Assembly (NCBI GenBank): GCA_021737145.1
Contig: JAIPEN010000007.1
Coordinates: 171,956 to 235,955, forward strand
Source of the DNA: Desulfarculaceae bacterium
GTDB lineage: Bacteria > Desulfobacterota > Desulfarculia > Desulfarculales > Desulfarculaceae
Direction: 5' to 3'
Length of the DNA: 64,000 nt
The translations under genes were made by a program, and so were the position numbers. Under the pieces are notes generated by a model. It was not told where the DNA came from. It saw nothing but the letters and a program-made list of their open reading frames with translations, and did not search any database. This document shows positions 1 to 8,627 of this stretch, one piece after another (position 1 is the stretch's first letter; each line of letters begins with the position of its first letter).

Positions 1-28
1 AACCCTTGCCGTCAGTTTTCTTGGTCAT
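1..28 (-). CDS. clpX: ClpX N-terminus (partial, runs off window)
   Basis: Only the first nine codons lie in the window (MTKKTDGKG). The start at 28 has a GGAGG ribosome site about nine bases upstream. The gene lies directly downstream of tig and clpP on the same strand, the usual tig-clpP-clpX order. A short Lys/Gly-rich start before the zinc-finger domain is typical of ClpX, the AAA+ unfoldase that feeds ClpP. The call rests on position and these few residues; the rest of the gene is outside the window. Confidence 0.75.
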
Positions 29-71
29 ATAAAGAGGCCTCCGTCCGCCGTTACCAACCGATATGGGGCGC

Positions 72-668
72 CTAGGTCTCCATTGCGTCGCGCTGGGTGA
101 TCACCCGGTCCACGATGCCGTACTCCTTGGCTTCTTGCCCGCTCATGAAAAAGTCGCGCTCGGTGTCGGCGGTGACTTTTTTGACGCTCTGGCCGGTGTG
201 CTCGGCCAGAATCAAATTAAGCTCCTCGCGCATGCGCAGGATTTCCTTGGCGTGGATGTCGATGTCCGTGGCCTGCCCTTGGAAACCGCCCATGGGCTGA
301 TGGATCAGGATGCGGGAGTGGGGCAGGGAAAAGCGCATGCCCGGCTCGCCGGCGGCCAAAAGGATGGCGGCCATGCTGCTGGCCTGGCCCAGGCACAGGG
401 TGGACACCTTGCTCTTGATGTACTGCATGGTGTCGTAGATGGCCATGCCCGCGGTCACCTGTCCGCCCGGCGAGTTTATGTAGAGGCTGATGTCCTTGGT
501 GGGGTCCTCGGCCTCCAAAAACAAGAACTGGGCGATGAGCACGTTGGCCACGTGGTCGTCGATGGGTTCGCCCAGCATTACGATGCGATCTTTGAGCAGA
601 CGGGAATAAATGTCATAGGACCGTTCGCCGCGTCCGGTCTGCTCGATGACAAAAGGAATCAGGGGCAT
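72..668 (-). CDS. clpP: ATP-dependent Clp protease proteolytic subunit
   Basis: Cytoplasmic serine protease (S14) that forms the tetradecameric barrel and degrades substrates unfolded by ClpX or ClpA. The 198 residues match the usual family length. Catalytic Ser98 lies in [14 protein letters not shown], His123 in LIHQPMGG and Asp172 in TERDFFM. The INSPGG oxyanion-loop segment is at about residues 64-69. The N-terminus [22 protein letters not shown] is the normal ClpP start, with little or no propeptide. It lies 25 bp downstream of tig and just upstream of clpX, so the three are probably cotranscribed. Confidence 0.97.
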   Translation of the reverse strand: MPLIPFVIEQTGRGERSYDIYSRLLKDRIVMLGEPIDDHVANVLIAQFLFLEAEDPTKDISLYINSPGGQVTAGMAIYDTMQYIKSKVSTLCLGQASSMAAILLAAGEPGMRFSLPHSRILIHQPMGGFQGQATDIDIHAKEILRMREELNLILAEHTGQSVKKVTADTERDFFMSGQEAKEYGIVDRVITQRDAMET

Positions 669-693
669 CGGGGCCTCATTTCAATTTTAGGAA

Positions 694-2052
694 TCAGCTT
701 GCGTCGTCGCTTTCCGGCTCCGCGGTCTCCTCGCCGGATTTGGCAGCCAATTCGGCGGGATCGACTAATTTAATATTAGCACCGGCCTTTATGGCCTGCA
801 ACGTCTTTTCTTCCAGGATGCGAGCGGTAAGGGAAGGCATCGCATTGTTTTTATTGTAAATATCCTTTAGGGCCTGCGCCGGTTGACCGGTGCGCTGGCT
901 CATCTTTTCGAACTCAGCGTCAAGATCTTCCTGGCTGGTTTCTATCTCCTCCAGGGCGGTGATCTTGCCCAGGATGATGCCAGCCTTGACCTTTTTTTCG
1001 GCCTCGCTCTTAAAGTCCTCGGCCAGCTTGGCCTCGTCCAGCCCGGCCATCTCCGGGTCCATGCCCGACTGCTGCAGGCGCTGCTTGAAGTCGCCCACCA
1101 TGGCCTCGGTCTCCTCGGCCACCAACGAGGCGGGCACCTCGAACTCGGCCAGCTCGCGCACCTGATCCAGGATTTGCTTGCGAAGCTCCTGGTTGCGCTG
1201 CTCGCCGTACATTTCATCCATGTCGCCGGAGATGCGGTCCTTGAGGGCCTGCAGGCTCTCGAACTCGCCGCCCAGGGAGCGGGCGAAGTCGTCGTCCAGC
1301 TCGGGCTTGACCTTTTTCTTCAGGCCCTTCACCTGCATCACGAAGCGGATGTCCTTGCCGGCCATCTCCTTGTTGGGATGGTCGTCCTCGTAATGCACCG
1401 CGGCCTCGACCTCGTCGCCCACCTTGGCCTTGACCAGGGCCACCTCGATTTCCTGCTGGCTCTGGCCGCCGCCCAGGTCCACGTCCACGTTCTCGGCCGT
1501 GCCGCCTTCCAGTACCTCGTCGCCATCATAGGCCTGGTAGTCCACCACCACCACGTCGCCGATCTCGGCCGGGCGCTCCTCTTCCAGGGGCACTAGCACC
1601 GATTGGCGTTCCAGGAGCTGCTCCAGGCGCTGGTTGAGTTCTTCCTCGCTGGCCTCCAGCTTGGGCTCCTTGAGCTCCAGGCCCTGATAGGCTTCCTTGG
1701 CCAGCTCGAAATCGGGGCGCACGTCAAAGATCAGCTTGTAGACAAAATCCTGTCCCATGGCCGGGGGATCGAAGTCGAACTCAGGCTGGGCCACCGGCTC
1801 CAGGCCGGTTTCCTGCAATGCCTCGTGATAGGTCCCGCCCAACAGCTCCTGGACAGCCTCGTTGGCCGCCTGGTCGCCGTAATAGCGCTCCAGAACCGCG
1901 CGGGGGGCCTTGCCCGGCCGGAAGCCCTTGATCTTGGCCCGGCTCTTGAGCTGGTTGTAAATTTTGTTCAGGGCCTTATCCACGTCGCTGGCGGGCAGCT
2001 CCACGGTAACCTGGCGCTGCACCTGGCTCAGCTGTTCAACGTTGACCTTCAT
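694..2052 (-). CDS. tig: Trigger factor (ribosome-associated chaperone/PPIase)
   Basis: Ribosome-bound chaperone that receives nascent chains at the exit tunnel. The ribosome-docking signature GFRPGKAP is at residues 43-50 of the N-terminal domain. A central FKBP-like peptidyl-prolyl isomerase domain (about residues 150-245) and a helical C-terminal chaperone domain follow, then an acidic tail. The 452 residues are slightly longer than the E. coli protein because of this tail. It is first in the tig-clpP-clpX run, and a plausible sigma70-type promoter lies about 60 bp upstream. Confidence 0.96.
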   Translation of the reverse strand: MKVNVEQLSQVQRQVTVELPASDVDKALNKIYNQLKSRAKIKGFRPGKAPRAVLERYYGDQAANEAVQELLGGTYHEALQETGLEPVAQPEFDFDPPAMGQDFVYKLIFDVRPDFELAKEAYQGLELKEPKLEASEEELNQRLEQLLERQSVLVPLEEERPAEIGDVVVVDYQAYDGDEVLEGGTAENVDVDLGGGQSQQEIEVALVKAKVGDEVEAAVHYEDDHPNKEMAGKDIRFVMQVKGLKKKVKPELDDDFARSLGGEFESLQALKDRISGDMDEMYGEQRNQELRKQILDQVRELAEFEVPASLVAEETEAMVGDFKQRLQQSGMDPEMAGLDEAKLAEDFKSEAEKKVKAGIILGKITALEEIETSQEDLDAEFEKMSQRTGQPAQALKDIYNKNNAMPSLTARILEEKTLQAIKAGANIKLVDPAELAAKSGEETAEPESDDAS

Positions 2053-2115
2053 GTCCGGTGTTCCTTGCCCTCGAAAGGGTTAGCCTCTAGGGGTTAACAA
2101 GTCTGAAATTGTAGT

Positions 2116-2144
2116 GATATAACACCGCTTAGCGGCCCCCGCAA
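2116..2144 (-). promoter_or_regulatory. Candidate promoter for tig-clpP-clpX
   Basis: Read on the minus strand, TTGCGG (2144-2139) and TATATC (2121-2116) are separated by exactly 17 bases. They lie in the AT-richer part of the gap between tig and the LipS-like gene. The -35 box is a weak match and the -10 a fair one. A sigma32-type alternative was not excluded. Confidence 0.35.
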
Positions 2145-2187
2145 CCCCAAAGGGCCGGAAAACGGCGGCGTTGGCGGGCCTGGCCGG

Positions 2188-3255
2188 CTAATACTCGCCC
2201 AGTTGGCGCCGAACCAGGGCGATATCGTCGTCGATCAGGGGGAAGGGGTAATTGCGCAGATCCGGGCCCGGCCGCTCGTTGCCATAGGGCCGGTTGCAGG
2301 CCACCTCGCCCGAGGCCCCGGGGCAGCCCGAGGTCATGAAGGGCCTTCCCGAGGCGATGGCCGCCTCGACGACATCCGCGCCGGCCCCGAATTTTTCGAT
2401 GCGGCCCTGTTGGTCGAAGCGCATGTCCGCGGCCCGGGCCTGGTCGTGGTCGATGAGCCAGCGGGCCAGCTGGATGCGGCGGTAGCCGGAGGCCGGGGGC
2501 TGGGGAGTGTCGGCCAGGGCGCTGAAGCGCTCGGGGAAAAAGCAGAAAAGATGGGTGGAGCCGCCCAGGGCGCGGGCCCGGTCAATGGCCAGCACCAGTT
2601 CCCGCTCGGTCTCGCCCAGGCCGTGGATCAGGTGCACCCCGATCATGTCCCGGCCAAAGATGCGGGCCGACTCCTCGTAGATGCTCCAGTAGTGCTCCCA
2701 GCGGTGGGGGCCGCCGGCCGGCTTGCCCCTGAGCTGGGCGAACAGCTCGGGCGTGGCCGCGTCGATGGCCACCCCGATGCGGTCGGCCCCGGCCTGCTTC
2801 ATGTCTTCCAGATCCTTGGCCTTGAGCAGGGTGGGGGCGATCAGCAGGCTCACCGGCAGATGGCAGCCCTCCCGCACCCTCCGGCACACCTCGAGCACGT
2901 CGGCCTTGGCCTTGAGGTGGGTGACCATGGACACGCAGACCCGCTCCACATGGGGCGGGGCCGCGGCGCAGCGGGCCACCACCTCGTCCAGGTCATAGGC
3001 CTTCCAGGTAACCCGGATGAACTTCTGGAAGCGGGGGTCGCCCTCGGCCACCTGGCTCTCCCGGGCCAGGCCGCAAAAGGCGCAGTTGGCCTTGCACCCG
3101 TCGGGATAGGTGAGCAGCAGGTTGATGCAGCCCAGGCGGGCGTTGCGGTAAAAGCGGCCCTCGGCCAGGCCCAGGGTGAGGGCCGCGGCCAGGGACAGGC
3201 GCACCTGGTCGGGGCTGGATTCGCTCAGAGGTGTTTGGGCGGCGGCCAAAGGCAT
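2188..3255 (-). CDS. Radical SAM protein, LipS1/LipS2-like lipoyl synthase
   Basis: Biotin-synthase-like radical SAM protein of 355 residues. The SAM [4Fe-4S] motif CxxxCxxC is Cys54, Cys58 and Cys61 (DGCKANCAFCGL). Cys311 and Cys320, in the C-terminal stretch GCPGASGEVACNRP, could ligate an auxiliary cluster. The start at 3255 is preferred because GAGGG lies five bases upstream; a longer reading to 3471 runs through a repeat. It lies downstream of a second radical SAM protein, a GGR-like flavoprotein and a lipoate ligase. This is the published composition of the LipS1/LipS2 lipoate pathway, in which the two enzymes insert the C8 and C6 sulfurs. Which LipS this one is cannot be settled by eye. 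Confidence 0.7.
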   Translation of the reverse strand: MPLAAAQTPLSESSPDQVRLSLAAALTLGLAEGRFYRNARLGCINLLLTYPDGCKANCAFCGLARESQVAEGDPRFQKFIRVTWKAYDLDEVVARCAAAPPHVERVCVSMVTHLKAKADVLEVCRRVREGCHLPVSLLIAPTLLKAKDLEDMKQAGADRIGVAIDAATPELFAQLRGKPAGGPHRWEHYWSIYEESARIFGRDMIGVHLIHGLGETERELVLAIDRARALGGSTHLFCFFPERFSALADTPQPPASGYRRIQLARWLIDHDQARAADMRFDQQGRIEKFGAGADVVEAAIASGRPFMTSGCPGASGEVACNRPYGNERPGPDLRNYPFPLIDDDIALVRRQLGEY

Positions 3256-3258
3256 TTT

Positions 3259-3517
3259 ATCCCTCACATTCCATGAAAGCCGTGCGTCCGGCTGCGCCAG
3301 CCTCCGGCAGGCCGTGTTGCTGGCTACACTCGGGCCTCGACGTAGCTTTTGCCACGACTGCGGCCCTCGCTTGCCAGACGCCTTGTCTGCCGGCGGCTGC
3401 CTTTGTCGGGCCAGCGTGAAAACCGTATCCTGCTGTTGGAGACACCATTTCCATAAGCATCCCATGGACACTGGCTCGTTGTTTGATGCCGCACCGCCTT
3501 CATGGAATGTGCGGGAT
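3259..3517. repeat. MITE-like element with terminal inverted repeats
   Basis: A perfect 13-bp inverted repeat, CACATTCCATGAA (3265-3277) and its complement (3499-3511), lies inside longer imperfect ends that also share ATCCC outside and GTGCG inside. Total length is about 259 bp, with no credible reading frame. The interior (about 3311-3395) shares blocks such as CCTCGACGTAG and CGCCTTGTCT with another gap at about 15185-15265. The element separates the two LipS-like genes, and its outer end supplies the ribosome-binding site of the downstream gene. No clear target duplication was found. Confidence 0.6.
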
Positions 3518-3528
3518 GGGTCTCCTTG

Positions 3529-4455
3529 TCAAGCCAGGGAGCAGCAGGTGTCCCGGAAACTAACTTTTACACCCATTTCCCGGGCCTGGTCCAGGGCTCC
3601 GTCGCTGGGTATGGCCAGGGCGTTGATCCCGGCTCGAACCGCCAGGGCGTCCAGCTCCCGGCGGTGGCGGCCCCGGGGCCGGGCGCAGCCCAGGTGATGG
3701 CGGATGCGCGGCAGGCGCTCCCGGGCCTGGGCCAAAAAGCCGGCCACCTCTTGCGGCGAGGGCGGAGTGGCCTGGGCCAGGGGGGTGCCCTTCAGGGGCA
3801 TGAGCACCACGAACACCACCCGCTTGGGCTCGAGCTCGGCCACCAGCTCCAGGGCATGCTCCTCGCCGTGCAGATGGCCGTGATCCAGGCCCAGGATGAT
3901 GTGGGGGGCCAGCTCCAGACCCGCCTCCTGGCAGGCGGCCAGGGTCTCGCTCTGCCCGGCCAGGCCGTCGGCCAGGTGCAGCACCCGCTGGGCCGTGCCC
4001 TCGGAGCCCACCACGTCCACCAAGGCCTGGCGCACCCCGGCCTGCTTCAGGGCCTTGGCCGTGCCGCGATCGATGCGTCCCACGTGGGCGGTGAGGATCA
4101 GCTCCGTGTCCGCGCTCAGGCGCTCGATGGCCGGCAGCACCTTGTCCCAGGGCAAATGGCCCTGGGGGTCGCTGCCCCCGGAGAGCAGCATGCCCTCCTG
4201 GCCTTGGGCGGCCAGCTTGAGCCCCAAGGCATATAGCTGGTCCGCGTCCCGGGCCGGGCGCATGGTTCTGAGCAGGCGCCCCCGGCAATGGTCGCAGCCC
4301 AGGGAGCAGCTCTTGCCGGTGATGCTCACCGCCGGGTAGCGGCCGGTGCGGCCATAGGCGGTGAACATGCCGGGCAGAAAAATGTCCAGGTTGGGCCCGT
4401 GGGCCGCATGGGAAAGCTCCCGCGCCCGCTCCAGGGCCTGTTCCAGCTCAGGCAT
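3529..4455 (-). CDS. Radical SAM protein, second LipS1/LipS2-like lipoyl synthase
   Basis: 308-residue radical SAM protein. The SAM-cluster motif CxxxCxxC is Cys50, Cys54 and Cys57 (GKSCSLGCDHCRG). Candidate auxiliary-cluster cysteines are Cys257 (LGCARPRGRHR) and Cys304/Cys305 at the C-terminus. The start codon overlaps the end of the flavoprotein gene by 8 bp, implying translational coupling. With the other LipS-like gene it would form a lipoyl synthase pair replacing LipA. The family is recognised mainly from its motifs and its ligase and LipT-like neighbours. A different thiolation or biotin-synthase-related activity remains possible. Confidence 0.68.
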   Translation of the reverse strand: MPELEQALERARELSHAAHGPNLDIFLPGMFTAYGRTGRYPAVSITGKSCSLGCDHCRGRLLRTMRPARDADQLYALGLKLAAQGQEGMLLSGGSDPQGHLPWDKVLPAIERLSADTELILTAHVGRIDRGTAKALKQAGVRQALVDVVGSEGTAQRVLHLADGLAGQSETLAACQEAGLELAPHIILGLDHGHLHGEEHALELVAELEPKRVVFVVLMPLKGTPLAQATPPSPQEVAGFLAQARERLPRIRHHLGCARPRGRHRRELDALAVRAGINALAIPSDGALDQAREMGVKVSFRDTCCSLA

Positions 4456-5494
4456 CTGTGCCTCCCCCCCAGCCGGGCCACACCCTGCTCATCAGCCCGG
4501 CAAAGTCCTCCCCGTCCCAGCCGGCCTCCATATCTTGCCTCGCGGCCAGGCCCCGGGCCAGGTTGTTGCCGTAGCGGGCCAGCACCTGGTGCTGGTAGTC
4601 CTCGCCCGCACCGGCTTGGCCCCCGGCCAGGCGCGCGGCGGCGCGGCCCGCCTCGATGCCCGAGAACACCGCCTGGGGAATGCCCGCCCCGCTCACCGGG
4701 TGGGTGAGCCCGGCCGCGTCCCCGGCCAAAAGCACCCGTCCCTTGGCCATCTCGGGGCGCACCCCGCCCACCGGAATGGCCCCGCCGGTCATGGCCAGCA
4801 CCCCGGGGCGGATCAGGCCCCGCTCCTCCAGGCCGTGGCGCAGCTCCTCCAGACGGCGCAGGGGCCGGGCCTCGGTGCGGCAGCCCAGGCCCAGGTTGGC
4901 CGCCGCTCCCTTGGGGAACAGCCAGGCGTAGCCGTGCTTGTAGGCCGGGTCCAGGTAGACCCGTGTGCGGCTCATGTCCCGGGCCAGGGGCACCTGCATC
5001 TGCACCCCGGCCATGAGGGCCTGGCGCTCCCACCCGGCCAGGCGGGCCACGGCCGAGGCCGCTCCATCCGCGGCCACCACCGCCCCGGCCCGCACCTGGA
5101 CCTTTTGCCCCCCCCGCTTGAGGCTCCAGGTCTCGCCTTCGCGCCCAATAAGCTTGGTGCCGGCCCAGGCCAGGGCTCCCGCTCCGGCCGCCTGCATGAC
5201 CAGGCCGTGGTCCCACACCGCCCGGTCCAAAATCCAGCCCGGCCCGGGCATGTAGCGCTCGTGGCTCCCGATGATGCTCAGCATGCCCTCCACGGCCTGA
5301 ACCTTGCCCCGGGGCGGGAACTCCACCTCCGTGGCCAGCAGGCGGGGCACGTACTCGGCGCAATGGGGTAGGGCGCCGAAACGGGCCTTCTGGTCGACCA
5401 GCAGCACCTTGGCCCCGGCCAGGGCCGCCTGGCGCGCGGCCAGAGCGCCGGCCGGGCCCCCGCCCACCACCAGCACGTCCACCTGCTCAGGCAT
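4448..5494 (-). CDS. Geranylgeranyl-reductase-family flavoprotein, LipT-like
   Basis: 348-residue FAD-dependent oxidoreductase. The N-terminal Rossmann motif VVGGGPAGALAA binds the FAD ADP moiety, and a second FAD motif, AGDAAGLTHPVSGAGI, lies at about residues 270-285. Geranylgeranyl reductases of this type act on isoprenoid chains. In lipoate clusters the homologue LipT is thought to supply electrons to LipS1/LipS2. The gene overlaps the ligase gene by 8 bp upstream and the radical SAM gene by 8 bp downstream, which favours the LipT role over lipid metabolism. Confidence 0.7.
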   Translation of the reverse strand: MPEQVDVLVVGGGPAGALAARQAALAGAKVLLVDQKARFGALPHCAEYVPRLLATEVEFPPRGKVQAVEGMLSIIGSHERYMPGPGWILDRAVWDHGLVMQAAGAGALAWAGTKLIGREGETWSLKRGGQKVQVRAGAVVAADGAASAVARLAGWERQALMAGVQMQVPLARDMSRTRVYLDPAYKHGYAWLFPKGAAANLGLGCRTEARPLRRLEELRHGLEERGLIRPGVLAMTGGAIPVGGVRPEMAKGRVLLAGDAAGLTHPVSGAGIPQAVFSGIEAGRAAARLAGGQAGAGEDYQHQVLARYGNNLARGLAARQDMEAGWDGEDFAGLMSRVWPGWGGGTDA

Positions 5495-7046
5495 GACCCA
5501 TGGTCCGGGCCACCCGCTCGATGAGCGCGGTGTTCATCTCGGTCTGGTTGTCAAAGTGCCCGGCATAGGCGGCCATGCCCTTTCCCAGGTCATAGCAGGT
5601 GGTGGAGTCCAGGTTCACCAGGACTCCCACGGCTCCGCTGTCCTCCATCTCCCGCTGGTGCTTGCTGTAAAAGGCCTCGCAGCAGGAGCCCAGGAAGCGG
5701 CCGCCCTCGCGGCGGATGATGGCCAGGTTTTCCATGAGGTGCTCGAAGGACTGCACGCTAACCGGCTTGAGGCCCAGCTCCTGGCACAGGGCGTACATGC
5801 CCGCGAACTGGCACTCCCCGCATTGACCGCAGTCGGGAACCTCGCGGTACTCGCACTCCGGCGGCTTGGAGCAATAGGGCAACAGCAGCCACCGCGCCTG
5901 CTCGGCCAGGGCCTGGTCCGGCTCCAGACCCACCAAAAACAGCTCGGCCGCCGCCTCCTGGTCCAGGGAGCGGGCCAGGGTGCGCCGCGCCCCGGCCGAG
6001 GCCACGGCTTGGGCCACCTCCCCCGCGCTTAGCCCCACCAGCTCGCCTTGGCTGGCACCCAGGAAATCCTCCACCACCTGGCGCAGCTCCCCGGGTTCGG
6101 CCCTGGCCCCCATGAGGGCGGCCTCCAGGTCGGCCACCAGGCGTTGGGGCCGCGAGAAAAAATCGCCGCTGATCAGGGCCTTTTGCACCCGCGCCCCCCG
6201 CCGGTCCAGCCACAGGTGCACCCGGAGGCTGCCGCCCTCGCCCTGCAGATAGGAGCAGAGCCAGGCCGGCTGCCCGCTGGGGGTGGAACTCTGGCGCAGC
6301 CAGGCCTCGGATTGGAAATAGGGCAGGCGCTGGGCCAGCTCCTCGCGCTCCTGGTGGCTCAGGCCGCCCGGCTCCAGCTCCAGGCCCAGGGCCTGGGCGA
6401 AACCATCGGCCAGGGCCCGCTTGACCTCGGCCTGATCCGCGGGACGCTCCAAAAGCTCCTCCAAAAAGGCCACCCGCTCCATGAGCGACTCGATCTCGCG
6501 GCGCTTGAGTTTTTCCACCGGCACCCGCAGCGCCCTTAGAAAGCGCTCGATCTCGTTGTGCACCAGCACGGTGCCCTGGAACATGGCCCCACCTTCCAAC
6601 ACCATGCCGCCGGTGCCCGATATCTTGCGGCCCCGCACCTCGATGTCGTTGCGCGGCCGGAACTCGGCCTCTATGCCCAGATGGGACAGGCCCAGCGCGG
6701 CGGCCCGGCAGATGCGCTCCAGCACCGGGTTGAACCCGCCGTTGAAAGGCGGCTGTCCCCAGGGGGCCACCAGCTCCCAGCCCAGGGCCGAGCCCTGGAA
6801 CAGGATGGCCCCGCCTCCGGTGAGGCGGCGGCCCACGTCGATGCCCTGCTCGCGGCAATAGTCCAGGCGAAGCTCGCGCTCCATCTGCTGGTGGTAGCCC
6901 ACCAGGGCCGCGTCGGGCTGGAACACCAAATAGCGAAGGGTGGGGGGGCTGAGCCCGGCGCCGGCCCGGCGGGTCAGCACCTCGTCCAGGGCCATGTTTT
7001 CAGCCGCGCTGAGCGGGCCGGGGTCTAAAAGGCGGAAACGGGCCAC
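5487..7046 (-). CDS. Lipoate-protein ligase fused to DUF116 domain
   Basis: 519-residue fusion. Residues 1-245 are a lipoate/biotin ligase domain, with RRLTGGGA (73-80) and the active-site lysine Lys141 (GRKISGTGG). Residues 250-340 resemble the ligase accessory domain (LplB/C-terminal type). The rest is a DUF116 domain with many cysteines (392, 398, 406, 409, 412, 421, 455, 456, 484), likely metal or Fe-S ligands. The ligase would attach lipoate or octanoate to E2/GcvH-type proteins. The DUF116 role is unknown; in this operon it may handle sulfur or electrons for the LipS enzymes. It is the first gene of the tightly overlapping lipoate set. Confidence 0.8.
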   Translation of the reverse strand: MARFRLLDPGPLSAAENMALDEVLTRRAGAGLSPPTLRYLVFQPDAALVGYHQQMERELRLDYCREQGIDVGRRLTGGGAILFQGSALGWELVAPWGQPPFNGGFNPVLERICRAAALGLSHLGIEAEFRPRNDIEVRGRKISGTGGMVLEGGAMFQGTVLVHNEIERFLRALRVPVEKLKRREIESLMERVAFLEELLERPADQAEVKRALADGFAQALGLELEPGGLSHQEREELAQRLPYFQSEAWLRQSSTPSGQPAWLCSYLQGEGGSLRVHLWLDRRGARVQKALISGDFFSRPQRLVADLEAALMGARAEPGELRQVVEDFLGASQGELVGLSAGEVAQAVASAGARRTLARSLDQEAAAELFLVGLEPDQALAEQARWLLLPYCSKPPECEYREVPDCGQCGECQFAGMYALCQELGLKPVSVQSFEHLMENLAIIRREGGRFLGSCCEAFYSKHQREMEDSGAVGVLVNLDSTTCYDLGKGMAAYAGHFDNQTEMNTALIERVARTMGHA

Positions 7047-7121
7047 GGCGTCGTCACGGATTGGGGTTGATCATGGTGGGCAAGCCTAACTCCATCATGG
7101 GCCGGCGGCAAGGGATATGGT

Positions 7122-8621
7122 TCAGGGACGTTCCGCCTCGGGGCGCAGTTGGAAGTGCTCCCTGTGCAGGCTCTGGTTGGGCACCACGTGGATGGTCAGG
7201 CTGAGCTTCTCCTCCAGCTCCTCCAGGGCGAAGCGCTCCTCCTGCAACATCACTTCGGCCACCTGGGGGTGCACCATCACGCTGACCACCCCGGCCACCG
7301 AGTTTTTCATCTCCCGCTCCAGGGCGCGGAATATCTCGTAGCACACGGTGGTGGGGTCGCGCAGGCGGCCCGAGCCCTCGCAGTAAAAACAGCTCTCGCC
7401 CAAAGACTCGCCCAAGGACTCGCGCACCCGCTTGCGGGTCATCTCCACCAGGCCCAGGGGGCTCATGGGCAGCACGTTGGTCTTGGAGCGGTCCGCGGCC
7501 AGGGCGTCCTTGAGCGCGGCCACCACCCGCTCGCGGTTCTCCTCGCGCTCCATGTCGATGAAGTCGATGACGATGAGCCCGCCGATGTCCCGGAGCCGTA
7601 TCTGGCAGGCGATCTCCTTGACCGCCTCCAGATTGGTCTTGAGGATCGTCTCCTCCAGGTTGTGCCCGCCCACGTAGCGCCCGGTGTTCACGTCGATGCT
7701 GGTCAGGGCCTCGGTCTTTTCGATGACCACGTAGCCGCCGCTCTTGAGCCACACCTTGCGCTCCAGGGCGCGGGCCAGCTCTGGCTCCACCTCAAAGGCG
7801 TCGAAAATCGGGTCGCCCCGGTCGTAGAGCTCCACGCTGGGCAGCAGGCGGGGCATGAAGGTGGAGACGAACTCGATGACCTGGTTGAACTCCCCGGGGT
7901 CGTCGATGATCAAATGGTCCACCTCGCGGGTGAACAGATCGCGCACCGCCCTCAGGCTCACCGAAAGATCCTGGTGCAGCAGCGAGGGCACCCCGGCGGT
8001 GCTCCGGCGCTGGCCGATGGCGTCCCACAAGGAGCGCAAGAAGTCCATCTCGGCCGAGAGCTTCTGGCGGTCGGCCCCCTCGCTCACCGTGCGGGCGATG
8101 AAGCCGATGCCCGTGGGCCTGAGGTCTTCGATGAGCTCGCGCAGGCGCTGGCGCTTGTCCAGGTCCTCGATGCGCCGGCTCACCCCCACGTGGTCGATGG
8201 TGGGCATGAGCACCAGGTTGCGGCCGGGCAGGGTCACGTGGCTGGTGATGCGGGCGCCCTTGTTGCCCAGGGGCTCCTTGGCCACCTGCACCATGATCTC
8301 CTGGCCTTCCCTGAGCATGTGCTCGATGCGGCTGCCCGGGCTCTTCTGGGCCTCGGTGGGCACCTGGCCCGCGTCCCACTGCATCTCCTCGGGAGGCTCG
8401 TAAACGTCGCTCACATAAAGGAAGGCCGCCTTGGGCAGGCCGATGTCCACAAAGGCGGCCTGCATGCCGGGCAGCACTCTGGCCACCCGGCCCAGATACA
8501 CGTTGCCCGCCAAGGACATCTGCTTGTGGCGCTCCACGTAAACCTCCACGCACTGCCCGTTTTCCAACAGGGCAACGCGGGTCTCGTAGGAGCGCGAATT
8601 TATGAGCAGGGTGGCCGCCAT
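7122..8621 (-). CDS. rng: Ribonuclease G/E family endoribonuclease
   Basis: 499-residue Rne/Rng-type RNase acting in rRNA maturation and mRNA decay. An N-terminal S1-like segment (GNVYLGRVARVLPGMQAAFVDIG) precedes the DNase-I-like catalytic core. That core has the paired aspartates of TSIDVNTGRYVG and LIVIDFIDME. The zinc-link motif CFYCEGSG follows. The length fits RNase G, without the long RNase E scaffold tail. The gene starts six bases after the TIGR03960-type gene, a known pairing, since DUF2344 domains are often adjacent or fused to RNase G. It lies 75 bp upstream of the lipoate operon. Confidence 0.94.
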   Translation of the reverse strand: MAATLLINSRSYETRVALLENGQCVEVYVERHKQMSLAGNVYLGRVARVLPGMQAAFVDIGLPKAAFLYVSDVYEPPEEMQWDAGQVPTEAQKSPGSRIEHMLREGQEIMVQVAKEPLGNKGARITSHVTLPGRNLVLMPTIDHVGVSRRIEDLDKRQRLRELIEDLRPTGIGFIARTVSEGADRQKLSAEMDFLRSLWDAIGQRRSTAGVPSLLHQDLSVSLRAVRDLFTREVDHLIIDDPGEFNQVIEFVSTFMPRLLPSVELYDRGDPIFDAFEVEPELARALERKVWLKSGGYVVIEKTEALTSIDVNTGRYVGGHNLEETILKTNLEAVKEIACQIRLRDIGGLIVIDFIDMEREENRERVVAALKDALAADRSKTNVLPMSPLGLVEMTRKRVRESLGESLGESCFYCEGSGRLRDPTTVCYEIFRALEREMKNSVAGVVSVMVHPQVAEVMLQEERFALEELEEKLSLTIHVVPNQSLHREHFQLRPEAERP

Positions 8622-8627
8622 GCCTGA

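Noticed and set aside
3256..3471. Longer start for the LipS-like gene
   Set aside because: The extra part lies in the inverted-repeat element; the start at 3255 has a good ribosome site.
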